Assembly (NCBI GenBank): GCA_016716365.1
Contig: JADJWM010000006.1
Span: 145,875 to 209,874, forward strand
Direction of reading: 5' to 3'
Length of the DNA stretch: 64,000 nucleotides
Source: Chloracidobacterium sp.
Lineage (GTDB): Bacteria; Acidobacteriota; Blastocatellia; Pyrinomonadales; Pyrinomonadaceae
Made by a program: the position numbers and the translations under genes. Below the pieces are notes generated by a model. It was not told the origin of the DNA. It saw only the letters and a program-made list of their open reading frames with translations, and made no database searches. Below are positions 24,856-33,933 of the stretch, piece by piece; positions within the stretch are counted from its first letter, which is position 1, and each line of letters begins with the position of its first letter.

Positions 24856-25866
24856 ATGCAAAAGACGAAGATATTAGCCTTTTTGATAACTATTGCCTTC
24901 GCAATGGGATGCGGCCCTGACCCCTCCCAGAACTCGAACACCGCGAACACGGGCGGGAACGTGAATTCCGAGCCGGATGCGAACCGCGGCACGATCACGA
25001 TCGCCGAACGCCCCGCCAAGATCAAGGAAATGATGGCGGCACGTGGTGAACAGGATTCGGCGGCCCCGACGCTGGAGATCGTGTCGCCCGCGGCCGGTTC
25101 GACCATAAACAGCAGCACCGTAAAGGTCCGCTTAAAACTCGGCGGCGACCTGAAGGGCTATATGCCGGGCATGGACCCTCAGACCAGGATGGGGAATCAT
25201 ATCCACGTGATCCTCGACAACCAGCCGTATGAGGCCTATTACAACCTTCGGCGGGAGTTCGAACTGTGGAACGTTGCCGACGGCGAGCACACACTCCGCG
25301 TCTTTGCCTCGCGGCCGTGGCATGAAAGTTATAAGAACGAAGGTTCGTTCCAAATGGTGCGCTTTACCGTGAAAGGAGGCAAGGCCGACGCCTCGAAGCC
25401 GACCACCACCAGCACCGGGAACACGATGGCGGATCCCGCGGCGGCGGCGAATGCCAATGCAGTTCCGGCCCCTCCGCCGACCGACGGGCCTCGCCCCGGC
25501 ATCGAAGGCAAGAAGATGCAGAATTCGGCGGCCGGCCAGGCCGACCCTTCAAAGCCGCTGCTCACGTTCAGCCGCCCGAAGGGCGAATATAGGGATGCCG
25601 ATGCCGATGCGATAATGGTCGACTTCTGGCTTGCCAACGCAAAGCTTGTCGGCGACGGAGGCGATTATCGCGTACGGTATTCAATTAACGGCGGCGAGGC
25701 GCGTTTCATCGATAAATGGGAGCCGATCTGGGTATCGGGCGTGCCTGCAGGCCGGGCATTCATCACGCTCGAGCTTGTGGATAAGAACGGCGGCCTGGTC
25801 GACAACGGCGGGTATAATTCGACCACCGGTTACTTCATGGTGCTGAAGCCAGCGCCTCAAAACTAG
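24856..25866 (+). CDS. Lipoprotein with Ig-like segments, unknown function
   Basis: 336 residues, strong ribosome site GGAGGAAG ahead of ATG 24856. Signal peptide ends in AFAMGC, a lipobox. A linker rich in Asn/Thr/Gly follows. Residues ~65-165 form a beta-rich domain (PTLEIVSPAAGSTINSSTVK, NHIHVILDNQPYEAYYN, LRVFASRPWHESYKNEGSF). A low-complexity Ala/Pro/Thr linker leads to a second beta domain (FSRPKGEYRDADADAIMVDFW, FITLELVDKNGG). The His/Asn-rich phrase NHIHVILDN could bind metal. Resembles acidobacterial lipoproteins of unknown role; no enzyme motif seen. Confidence 0.75.
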   Translation: MQKTKILAFLITIAFAMGCGPDPSQNSNTANTGGNVNSEPDANRGTITIAERPAKIKEMMAARGEQDSAAPTLEIVSPAAGSTINSSTVKVRLKLGGDLKGYMPGMDPQTRMGNHIHVILDNQPYEAYYNLRREFELWNVADGEHTLRVFASRPWHESYKNEGSFQMVRFTVKGGKADASKPTTTSTGNTMADPAAAANANAVPAPPPTDGPRPGIEGKKMQNSAAGQADPSKPLLTFSRPKGEYRDADADAIMVDFWLANAKLVGDGGDYRVRYSINGGEARFIDKWEPIWVSGVPAGRAFITLELVDKNGGLVDNGGYNSTTGYFMVLKPAPQN

Positions 25867-25908
25867 CCTTGAAAGGCATCTTTCGCGTCGAGTGCCTCCG
25901 AACCTTTT

Positions 25909-26229
25909 ATGAACTGGATCTACCTAGGCATCGCGGGGTTGCTTGAGATCGCCTGGGCGATCGGGCTGAAATACACCGAAGGGTGGACAAGGCTTGTGCC
26001 GAGCGTCATCACCGGCGTGCTTTTGGTCGCGAGCTTCTACTTTCTGTCGCTCGCGGTCAAGACGCTGCCGATCGGAACAGCGTACGCGGTTTGGACCGGT
26101 ATCGGCACGGTCGGGGCCGCGATTCTCGGGATGGTCCTGTTCGATGAACCGCGCGACGCCCTGAGGATAGTATTCATCGCGTTGATCATTGCAGGGATCG
26201 CCGGCCTGAAGGCGACCTCGACTTCCTGA
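25909..26229 (+). CDS. SMR-family transporter, SugE/Gdx type
   Basis: 106 residues with four hydrophobic helices, standard for small multidrug-resistance proteins that work as dual-topology dimers in the inner membrane. The essential Glu13 is in GLLEIAWAIGLKYTEGWTR. The G-L-K-Y-T-E-G pattern and the WTGIGTVGAAILG segment are those of the Gdx (guanidinium exporter, formerly SugE) branch rather than the EmrE branch. Guanidine export is therefore the likely function, but no guanidine riboswitch fits in the 42-bp gap upstream. A REP-like palindrome follows the gene. Confidence 0.88.
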   Translation: MNWIYLGIAGLLEIAWAIGLKYTEGWTRLVPSVITGVLLVASFYFLSLAVKTLPIGTAYAVWTGIGTVGAAILGMVLFDEPRDALRIVFIALIIAGIAGLKATSTS

Positions 26230-26230
26230 T

Positions 26231-26308
26231 GAAGCAGCCCGGGCGTTGGGGAGGGCGAAATGCCCAACGTATCGATCGCGCCCTTTTTCAAGCGCGGGCT
26301 TCCGCATA
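26231..26308. repeat. REP-like palindrome, family 1, copy 2 (diverged)
   Basis: The right arm GCGCGGGCTTCCGCAT matches the family arms at 18921-18999. The left half (GAAGCAGCCCGGGCG) is more diverged. Related pieces (GCCCACGTGCGGGCCTGCG) extend to about 26400. Confidence 0.6.
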
Positions 26309-26417
26309 TGAACTTGCGGACGCAGGCAAATTCACTTAACCTCGATTATTCGAAAAATTTAGTTTAGCCGAGCCCACGTGCGGGCCTGCGACACGTTGGG
26401 CTGATGAAATTTTGCTT

Positions 26418-27158
26418 ATGCGACGCGATATTACCTCGTGGTACAGCCACAATCTCAACATGGACATGCCGCTGGTGGCATACGGGCATGCGGGCTATCC
26501 GCTGCTGATGTTCCCGACGGCGGCGGCCGATTACCTTGAATACGAACGCTTTTATTTGGTCGATTCGATCAAATCCTTTATCGAGAGCGGCCTGATCCGT
26601 GCATATTCGATCAACTCGGTAAATAAGTACAGCCTGCTCAACCGCGAATCGCACCCGGCGTGGAAGGTCGAGATGCTCCAGCGATATGACCGCTACATCG
26701 TCGATGAGGTCCTGCCATTGATCCGAAACGAATGCGGCGATGATGCCAGGCCGTTGACGACCGGAGCGAGCCTCGGGGCGTTTCTTGCCGCGAACACCTA
26801 TTTCAAGCACTCCGATCTCTTTCGCGGAACGATCGCGATGAGCGGCAGCTACGACATCTACAACTACCTTGACAAGGGCTTCTACGACGACAACGTTTAT
26901 TTCAACAACCCGGCAATGTACCTGCCTAAACTTAATGACGACTACCACTTGCCGCGTCTCCGCAAGGCCGACTCGATCGTAATCGTCTCGGGCCAGGGAA
27001 ACTACGAGGCCCCGGAACGCAGCCGCGACCTTTCCGGAATTCTTCATTCAAAGGGGATCCCGCACCTGCTTGAGTTATGGGGTCACGACGTGAACCATGA
27101 CTGGCCCTGGTGGCGAAAGATGCTGCCGTATTATCTGGGACGGTTCTGTGAAGGATGA
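26418..27158 (+). CDS. Esterase family protein (alpha/beta hydrolase)
   Basis: 246 residues from ATG 26418 (a TTG at 26412 is also in frame). Short esterase-D/putative-esterase type: GHAGYPLLMFPTAAADYLEYE at the N-terminus, nucleophile elbow TTGASLGAFLA (G-x-S-x-G as G-A-S-L-G), an acid after VIVSGQGNYE and the His in WGHDVNHDWPWWRKMLPYYL. Family members hydrolyse small esters; the substrate cannot be told. No signal peptide. Its stop is followed immediately by a heptamer repeat array. Confidence 0.8.
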   Translation: MRRDITSWYSHNLNMDMPLVAYGHAGYPLLMFPTAAADYLEYERFYLVDSIKSFIESGLIRAYSINSVNKYSLLNRESHPAWKVEMLQRYDRYIVDEVLPLIRNECGDDARPLTTGASLGAFLAANTYFKHSDLFRGTIAMSGSYDIYNYLDKGFYDDNVYFNNPAMYLPKLNDDYHLPRLRKADSIVIVSGQGNYEAPERSRDLSGILHSKGIPHLLELWGHDVNHDWPWWRKMLPYYLGRFCEG

Positions 27159-27159
27159 G

Positions 27160-27223
27160 GGGTGAAGGATGAGGGATGAGGGCGGAAGGATGAAGGCGGA
27201 AGGATGAAGGATGAAGGCGGAAT
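27160..27223. repeat. Heptamer tandem array (GGATGAR units)
   Basis: About nine 7-bp units such as GGATGAG, GGATGAA and GGCGGAA follow the esterase stop. The reverse complement of the same units forms the array at 27575-27652. Confidence 0.85.
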
Positions 27224-27574
27224 GCCAATTGTCGTTCAGGACCGTCGGGCCTTGACCTTTTTTGCGATAGTCACGAGTCTCGGGTCAGCTCGGTTCGTTT
27301 GGCGGGCAAGCTTGCGTTCAGAGCCTCCTCGACGGGCAATTATCGCGAGGATTCGTCTCGCAAAATCGAACGCGTCTTGACCTTGCTGATAAAATCTGCA
27401 TTGACAGGCACTGAGAAAGCCTCAATATTGGCACCCGGCGAGGTGCCAGCGTGCGAGTTGACGGCCGATTACCTAGCAGAGCCGTGAAGTGGAAGCGAAT
27501 CATAAAGGTTAAGGACACGAAGACCGAAAAGTTTTAGCCTCCTTTTCAGGTCTCCTTCAAGGCCGGAGTATCCT
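27224..27574. other. Spacer between inverted heptamer arrays
   Basis: About 350 bp with no gene I can support. Short frames exist on both strands but lack protein-like sequence or ribosome sites. A TGGCACC-CGGCGA-GGTGCCA hairpin lies near 27428-27447. The whole block sits between inverted GGATGAA/TTCATCC arrays and separates two convergent genes. Confidence 0.5.
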
Positions 27575-27652
27575 GTTTCATCCCTCATCCCTCATCCTTC
27601 ATCCTTCATCCTTCATCCTTCATCCCTCATCCTTCCGCCTTCATCCTTCACT
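27575..27652. repeat. Heptamer tandem array (TTCATCC units)
   Basis: About eleven 7-bp units (CATCCCT, CATCCTT, CGCCTT) run into the stop codon of the PBP1A gene and touch its last codons. This is the inverted partner of the array at 27160-27223. Confidence 0.85.
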
Positions 27653-30206
27653 CCCCGTCCCCCTTCTTGCCCTTACGCTTCGTGCCTTCGGGCTTTTCGG
27701 CGGGTGGCGGATCCGGATTCGGCTTTTTCGGCTGTGCCGGCGGAAGCCTCAGCGGGGGCGGATCGGTATTCGGCGGCGGGAACTTCACGGGATCGGTCCC
27801 ACCATCGGGCTTTGGCCCGTCGGCGGTGCCTTCTTCGGCCGGAGCCTCGGTCTTGACCTCGGTCGCTGCCCCGGACCGGATGCTGGCCGCTTCGGCCTTG
27901 GCGAGTTTTTCAAGCTCTTCCCGCTTGTTCCGTTCCATCAGATACCTGATCTCCGAGGGCATAGGCGGTGCCGAAGGAAAGCGGTCCACCGGTTTCCCTT
28001 TCATAAAGGCGTTCATGAATCCGTTGAACATCGGTAATGCTGCACCGCCGCCGGTCATACCGGACCCGAGCGATTCTTTCCTTGCCGGATTCCCCATCCA
28101 GATACCGGTCGCGTAGCGCGGTGTATAGCCGATAAACCACACATCGGTGTGGGCATTCACGGTACCCGTTTTCCCGGCCAGCGGGTGCCCGGCTGCGCTG
28201 GCTCCGCCCGCGGTGCCGCCGCCCGACGTGACGCCCCGCATCATTTCGACCATCGTCAAGGCTACGTATTCGCTCGTGACGCGCGAACTATCATTACCCC
28301 ACTCTTCAAGCAGCGTCCCGTCGCGGCTGTAAACTTTCCTGATCAAGTGAGGATGGGCCCTGACTCCTTTGTTTGGAAAGGCGGAATAGGCCGACGTCAT
28401 CTCGAGCAGCGAAGCCTCGCTCGCCCCGAGCGCCGACGGAAGGCTCGGTGCCATCGGGTTGCTGATCCCGAACCGGCGGACCATCTGCCCTCCGGCCTGA
28501 ATACCGACCTGCTCCAACAGGTGGACCGCCGCAAGATTGTAAGATTTCGCCAGGGCGATCTTCATCGGAACGTTCGCATGGCTAAGGCTGCCGTCGTAGT
28601 TATGCGGCTGCCAGCCGCCTCGCTTGATCGGCGCCCCGCTCACGAGCATTTCGGGCGTCATTCCGTCCTCAACGGCCGCCGTGTAAATGAACGGTTTGTA
28701 TGCCGACCCGGTCTGGCGAAGTCCCTGTGTTGCGTTGTTGAACTTGCTGGTATGAAAATCGTACCCGCCGACCATCGCGACGATCTCGCCGTTCGAAGCA
28801 TCGATCGAGACAAGAGACGCTTGGATCTCAGGGACCTGCGAGAGATCGACGAGAAGCTCCTGCTTCTCGGCGTCGACCTTTTTGACAAGGAATTCAGCAA
28901 GAAGGCCCGGTTTGAGCTCCGCCTTCGGCCGCTTTCCGCTCCGACCCATGTTCTGCGGCCCGACCACTGCTTTGTACTTGCCGAACCGCACCCCGACCTC
29001 GTCCGCCCTCGGGTTCACCGAGACGACCAGGCCCTTTATATATTCACCTTCCTCGAATTCGTTCCCGTACCAGTCGGCGTGCTTGTAGTTCGCAAGGGCC
29101 TTCTCGATGTCTTTCGGGTCGGTCAGCGGTTCGCCGTCGGCATTAACGAGGATGTCCTGATAGTCCGAACGCCATCTTCGCCCTCGATCGAACGCCCTCA
29201 GCCGATCGCGGATGACCCGAGTCGCGGCCTGTTGTGCTTCGACGTTGATCGTCGAATAGACCTTCAGCCCGCCCTGGGCGACGCGGGTCGTGTATTTATT
29301 CTCAAGATACCGCCGGATCTCCTCGATCGGATAATCCCACGCGGTCGATTTTGGAAGGGCCTGATAATACGCCGTGTCGGCGAGTTTGATCGGTTTTGCC
29401 TTTGCGGCATCCACCGCGGCCTGTGAGTACCTCTCCGGGAAGTACTTCGCCATCTGGTCGAGGACGATATCGCGGCGCATTTTCGCCCTTTCCATGTTCC
29501 GCGTCGGCGAATATTCGGGCGATTTCGGGATGGCCGCGAGAAGTGCTGCTTCCTCCAGGTTGAGGTCCTTTAGCGTCTTGCCGAAGTAGGTCCGCGACCC
29601 TGCCTCGAAGCCGTAAGCGCCGGCACCCAGGAAAACGTAGTTCATATACATTTCCAGGATCTGCCGTTTTGTGTAGAAACGCTCGATCTGGAGGGCCACG
29701 GCCCACTCATTGACCTTTCGCGTGTAGGTCTGGTCCTTGTAAAGAAAAAGATTCTTGGCAAGCTGCTGCGTAATGGTCGAACCGCCCTCGACCCGGTCAC
29801 CCGTGAAGGTCTTGATCACGGCACCGACGGTGCGGTAAACATCGATCCCGATGTGGTTGTAATATCGGAAATCCTCGATGGCGATCAGGGCGTCCTCGAC
29901 ATTCTGCGGTATGTCCTGTTCCTTGATCGGGATCCGCTTCTCGATCGCGAATTCGGCCAGGACCGTCTCTCCGTCATCCGCGTAAATGGTCGTCACCTGA
30001 GGCGGGCGATAGGTAGCAAGGGCCGAGACCTCGATCGCGTACCGCGAGTTATTGAGGTGATATGAAGCCAGGATGCCGGTCATCGCTCCGGCTGTCAGTG
30101 CAAGCACAAGGGCCGCCGCGAACCACCCGAGCTTCGCCATCCCGCCGTTCCTTGCGGAAACCGCAGAAACTTCAGTCGTCCTTATCTTCTTTACATCTCT
30201 CGCCAT
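27648..30206 (-). CDS. Penicillin-binding protein 1A (bifunctional class A)
   Basis: 852 residues. One membrane anchor (~26-48). Glycosyltransferase domain (GT51) with catalytic Glu111 in EDFRYYNHIG and GGSTITQQLAKNL at 141-153. Transpeptidase domain with Ser501-x-x-Lys504 in GSAYKPF, SYN at 555-557 and KTGT at 679-682. It polymerises and cross-links peptidoglycan on the periplasmic face. The last ~90 residues are a Lys/Pro/Asp-rich tail, likely disordered, whose codons run up against a heptamer repeat array. Last gene of the mreBCD-mrdA-rodA operon (12 bp after rodA), which ties it to the elongation machinery. Confidence 0.95.
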   Translation of the reverse strand: MARDVKKIRTTEVSAVSARNGGMAKLGWFAAALVLALTAGAMTGILASYHLNNSRYAIEVSALATYRPPQVTTIYADDGETVLAEFAIEKRIPIKEQDIPQNVEDALIAIEDFRYYNHIGIDVYRTVGAVIKTFTGDRVEGGSTITQQLAKNLFLYKDQTYTRKVNEWAVALQIERFYTKRQILEMYMNYVFLGAGAYGFEAGSRTYFGKTLKDLNLEEAALLAAIPKSPEYSPTRNMERAKMRRDIVLDQMAKYFPERYSQAAVDAAKAKPIKLADTAYYQALPKSTAWDYPIEEIRRYLENKYTTRVAQGGLKVYSTINVEAQQAATRVIRDRLRAFDRGRRWRSDYQDILVNADGEPLTDPKDIEKALANYKHADWYGNEFEEGEYIKGLVVSVNPRADEVGVRFGKYKAVVGPQNMGRSGKRPKAELKPGLLAEFLVKKVDAEKQELLVDLSQVPEIQASLVSIDASNGEIVAMVGGYDFHTSKFNNATQGLRQTGSAYKPFIYTAAVEDGMTPEMLVSGAPIKRGGWQPHNYDGSLSHANVPMKIALAKSYNLAAVHLLEQVGIQAGGQMVRRFGISNPMAPSLPSALGASEASLLEMTSAYSAFPNKGVRAHPHLIRKVYSRDGTLLEEWGNDSSRVTSEYVALTMVEMMRGVTSGGGTAGGASAAGHPLAGKTGTVNAHTDVWFIGYTPRYATGIWMGNPARKESLGSGMTGGGAALPMFNGFMNAFMKGKPVDRFPSAPPMPSEIRYLMERNKREELEKLAKAEAASIRSGAATEVKTEAPAEEGTADGPKPDGGTDPVKFPPPNTDPPPLRLPPAQPKKPNPDPPPAEKPEGTKRKGKKGDGE

Positions 30207-30218
30207 AGTAAAACCTGC

Positions 30219-31337
30219 CTAATTCACGAAACGGCGCATTCTTATACTAACAACAAATCCGATGGCGATAAACGTCGAGAGGATCGCCGAAAGGCCCGCG
30301 CTCATCAACGGCAGCGGGACGCCGATCACCGGAAGAATGCCGAGGGTCATCCCGACATTCATGAATATCTGGAACGACATCGCCGTCGCGACGGCCATTA
30401 TCACCAGCATGGCGGGCCGCTCGTTGGCCTCGCGCGCGCCGGCGATTAGCCTCGATATCAGGAGGGCATAAGCCAGAAGCAAAGAGATGCAGCCGATAAA
30501 ACCCGTGTTCTCCGCCGTCACGGCAAAAATGAAATCGGTGTGGGGTTCCGGAAGGAATTTCAGCACGCTTTGCGAGGTTTCCGATTCACCCTTTATGCCG
30601 GAAAGCCCGCCCTTGCCGACCGTGATGACCGATTGGATCGTGTGGTAACCGTAGCCCCTCGGGTCGACCGAATCCGGGTCGATGATCGCATTTATCCGTT
30701 CCTGCTGATACCTTTTGATCTTCCCCGTTTTGACCCCGATCATGTATGCCGACGGGATCAATACGGCCATCGCCACCAGCACGAAAACCACGTACCGGAT
30801 CTTGATCGCGGAAAGGAATAGCACGGCCGCAAGCAGCGGGAAATAGGTGATCGCCTGGCCTGCGTCGGGCTCGAGCATGATCAGGACGACCGGGCCGGCG
30901 AGGATCGCAACGCCTACAAGGACCTCGACGATCGAAAGACTCCCCGATCTGCGGGCGCCGAAATACTTTGCAAGCATCAGGACGGTCGGTATCTTGACGA
31001 ACTCCGACGGCTGGAACTGCCCGATCAGCGGAAGCTTTAGCCACGCCTGCTGCCCGTTCACCTCGACGCCGAGCGGCGTAAGCACGAGAGCAAGCAGAAG
31101 CAGTCCGAATCCGTAAAAGAAAGGTGCAAGATCGATGATCCGCCGGTAATCGCTCATCGCGACGACCAGGAACGCGACCACCGCGATAAACAGTCCGATG
31201 ATCTGCTTGGACCAGTAGCTTTCCGACGGGAGGGCATTATGGATCTGCCAGATCCCGAAGCACGCGATCGCGATGGCCAACAGGGATGTCAGCCAGTCAA
31301 AATCTCGCAGGTCCTTCTTTTCGATTATCGCAACCAT
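30219..31337 (-). CDS. rodA: Rod-shape protein RodA (SEDS peptidoglycan polymerase)
   Basis: 372 residues with about ten membrane helices. SEDS signatures: GVEVNGQQAWLKLPLIGQFQPSEF, the conserved Asp in MLEPDAGQAITYFP, and the C-terminal GVPLPLMSAGLSAILSTF. RodA polymerises glycan strands with the transpeptidase PBP2, encoded just upstream. The DFDW motif near the N-terminus is typical of RodA rather than FtsW. It is followed 12 bp later by the PBP1A gene; a heptamer repeat array fills the 92-bp gap to mrdA. Confidence 0.95.
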   Translation of the reverse strand: MVAIIEKKDLRDFDWLTSLLAIAIACFGIWQIHNALPSESYWSKQIIGLFIAVVAFLVVAMSDYRRIIDLAPFFYGFGLLLLALVLTPLGVEVNGQQAWLKLPLIGQFQPSEFVKIPTVLMLAKYFGARRSGSLSIVEVLVGVAILAGPVVLIMLEPDAGQAITYFPLLAAVLFLSAIKIRYVVFVLVAMAVLIPSAYMIGVKTGKIKRYQQERINAIIDPDSVDPRGYGYHTIQSVITVGKGGLSGIKGESETSQSVLKFLPEPHTDFIFAVTAENTGFIGCISLLLAYALLISRLIAGAREANERPAMLVIMAVATAMSFQIFMNVGMTLGILPVIGVPLPLMSAGLSAILSTFIAIGFVVSIRMRRFVN

Positions 31338-31344
31338 TCTTGTC

Positions 31345-31425
31345 AGTTCCGAGTTTCAAGTTTCAAGTTCCAAGTAATGTTACATATTTCTGATCGTGGA
31401 ACCTGGAACTTGGACCATGGAACTC
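31345..31425. repeat. Heptamer tandem array between rodA and mrdA
   Basis: Units such as GAGTTTC, AAGTTTC, AAGTTCC on one side and GGAACCT, GGAACTT, GGACCAT on the other give a period-7 inverted arrangement inside the operon. Confidence 0.75.
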
Positions 31426-31429
31426 TCCG

Positions 31430-33332
31430 CTATCGTTTTGCGACCTGTTCCCGGTCAGCCTCTGACGGAGGTACGCCCCCGTTCTTTTTCGCTACGTAAG
31501 CTTCGTATACACCCTTGACGGCCGGTGCTGCGTGGCTTCCGCCGAACCCGACATTCTCGATCAGGGCGATGACGGCGATCTCGGGCTTGTATGCCGGCGC
31601 AAAGCTCACGAACCAGGCGTGGTCCTTCTTTGCCCCGACGTCTTTTCCGACCTCGGCCACCTGCGCGGTTCCCGTCTTGCCGGCGATCTCGAATCCGGGT
31701 ATCGCTATTCTCGCCGCGGTACCGCCGCCCTGGACCACGCCCCACATTCCCTTCACCATCACCTCGTTCTGGGCGTCGGTCATCTTTATGATCTTCGGCT
31801 CCGTCGCCTGATACTTGAATCCCGGCCGGCCCTCGATATAATTCGGCTCGCCCTCTTCACCGATCGGCCCGATCGGCTTGAACTCCTTCAGGAAGTGCGG
31901 AACGTACATTCGCCCGTGGACCCCGATGCTGGAAACCGCCCGGATCATCGATATCGGCGTTACAACGACTGTGTCCTGCCCGATCGATGCATAAACCGTT
32001 CGGATATCGCTCCACCGTCCCTCGCTTCTCGATTATCGGTTTCCAGCTTTTTGGCGTTCCGCTGATCTTCTCGTTCGGCAGGTCGATACCCGACCGCTTG
32101 TCATACTCGAACTCCTCGATCATCTTGATAATGCCTTCGATGCCCATCTTCAGCCCGAGACGGTAGTAGTAACCGTCGCACGACTTCGTAACCGCATAGG
32201 AGAGCGGCGGAGCGCCGTGGCTGCCCATGCAGCGGGTGAATTTGTTCCCGATCTGTATGCCTCCGCCGCAGGCAAGGTTTGACTTTTCGACGGTGATCAC
32301 GCCCTGCTGCAATGCCCCTACCGATTCCGGTATCTTCCACGTGGATCCGGGCGGATACCGGCCCTGGATCGCACGGTTAAAGAGCGGGCGCTCTTCGTCC
32401 TGCCAGTAGGCCGCGATCTGTTTGCGGCCCTCGGTCGTCTTGCTCCCCTGAACGAAAATGTTCGGGTCGAACGAAGGCAGCGATGCCATCGCAAACACCT
32501 CTCCGTTGTTCGGGTCGGTCGCGATGATCGTTCCGCGTTTTGTAACGGAATTCGCAAGCTGCCTTTCGGCCTCGAGTTGGATGTCAAGGTCGATGGTGGT
32601 GATCAGGTCCTGGCCCGCTTGCGGATCGACCTTGTCTATCTCGCTCTGCACACGGCCGCGGCTGTCGACGATCACCTTTCGATAGCCCGGCTTGCCCCGC
32701 AGGTATTCGTCGTAATATTCCTCCACACCGCCTTTGCCGATGATGTCGCCCGGCCTCATACCGCGGGCCTTATACTCTTCAGATTCAAGCTGTCTGGGGC
32801 TGATCTCGCCGACGTACCCGAGCACGTGGGCCAGGATCGGCCCGTGCGGATAGAACCGCTGCGGCTGAAGCTCGACACGAAGTTCCGGGTACTCAAGCGA
32901 ATGCGACTCGACCCACGCGATGTCTTTCATCGTCGCATTCTCTTTGAGCACCATCGTCTCGAAATCGTTCTGCTTTTTAAGCGTGTTCAGCCGGTCGACG
33001 ACCCATTTAGGCTCGAGCTCAAGGCCCGTGGCGTAGTCGTAAACGCGGTCGTCGACATTGATGTTCTTGATCGGCTCGTTCGAAAGGACGACGTTATAGG
33101 TCGGCCGCGAATCGACAAGTATCTTGCCGTTCCGGTCGAAAATGGCTCCACGCGGGGCCGGTATCGGGATCATGCGGATACGCTGGTTCTCGGCCCGCTC
33201 GGCGTAGTAATCTCCCTCGACGACTTGAAGGTTGTACAGGCGGATACCCAGGAGCGTGAGCAGAACGAACGCCACGACCTGGATCGTCGCGATCCGGACC
33301 GTCAAATTCTGTCCATGTTCGTTGAGCTTCAT
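31430..33332 (-). CDS. mrdA: Penicillin-binding protein 2 (MrdA), split by one extra base
   Basis: Two overlapping frames together make one PBP2. The first (33332 to ~32021) has the membrane anchor (VVAFVLLTLLGIRLYNLQ), dimerisation region, SxxK in PGSTWKI, and SCD in KSCDGYYYRLG. It then runs into unrelated residues after KPIIEKR. The second (to 31430) resumes with GRWSDIRTVYASIGQDTVVVTP and holds the KTG motif in AGKTGTAQ. Removing one G from the GGG run (CCC at 32019-32021 on the plus strand) gives 633 residues, normal for the family. PBP2 is the essential cross-linking partner of RodA, so a genuine null is unlikely; sequence error is the simplest explanation. Gene order mreD-mrdA-rodA supports the assignment. 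Confidence 0.9.
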
Positions 33333-33361
33333 ACCTTGCCCTTCGGCATACTAAGTCGCTT

Positions 33362-33907
33362 TCAGCGGCTGAATTTTATCGGGTTGCGCCGTCGCGTCTG
33401 CCGCCGCTTCGAAAAGAAATCGCGTTTCCGCGCCCCCTTCCTCTCCACCAGGACAAAATCCAGCAAAATGTAAATGAAAGTACCCGCTATCGTCGTGCCT
33501 ATCAGCGTGTATGCGACCGTCACCAGCAGCTGCCCCGCCGGTTCCTGTTCAAACAGCCTGTGAAGGCCAAAATAGAGCAGATCGTCCAGTAAACACGCTC
33601 CCGCTATGACGGGTATGCGGAGTAAAAGGTTGTCCATGTATACCCGGCGGGCGATCTCGGAAACTACAAATGCGATAAGGGTTTTCGAGAACGCATTCGA
33701 GCCAAGAAGGCCGCCGCTCAAGGCGTCCACCGCCAGCCCGGCAAATGTGCCGAAGAAGATGGCTTTTATCGCGTCACGCTGCAATGCGGCATAGACGACA
33801 ATGATCAGCGGAAAATCGATGTACGCCAGCGGCTCCGCCACATTACGCAGCGTCCATTGGAGGACGATCGCAATGACGAGCGCGATTGTGATCTTCAGCT
33901 GTTCCAT
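33362..33907 (-). CDS. mreD: Rod-shape-determining protein MreD
   Basis: 181 residues with five or six hydrophobic helices, starting MEQLKITIALVIAIVLQWTL, with FGTFAGLAVDALSGGLLGSNAF as the conserved loop. The C-terminal ~25 residues are strongly basic (KRDFFSKRRQTRRRNP), longer than in many MreD proteins. Integral membrane component of the elongasome. Lies between mreC (26 bp gap) and mrdA (29 bp gap), which settles the identity of this weakly conserved family. Confidence 0.9.
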   Translation of the reverse strand: MEQLKITIALVIAIVLQWTLRNVAEPLAYIDFPLIIVVYAALQRDAIKAIFFGTFAGLAVDALSGGLLGSNAFSKTLIAFVVSEIARRVYMDNLLLRIPVIAGACLLDDLLYFGLHRLFEQEPAGQLLVTVAYTLIGTTIAGTFIYILLDFVLVERKGARKRDFFSKRRQTRRRNPIKFSR

Positions 33908-33933
33908 TCAAGAATCGGACTTACGGCCAACGG

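Noticed and set aside
25867..25908. Guanidine riboswitch ahead of the Gdx-type SMR gene
   Set aside because: Only 42 bp separate the genes and no conserved riboswitch core is visible.
28149..29426. 425-codon rightward frame inside the PBP1A gene
   Set aside because: Antisense to a gene with all catalytic motifs intact; no ribosome site or family resemblance.
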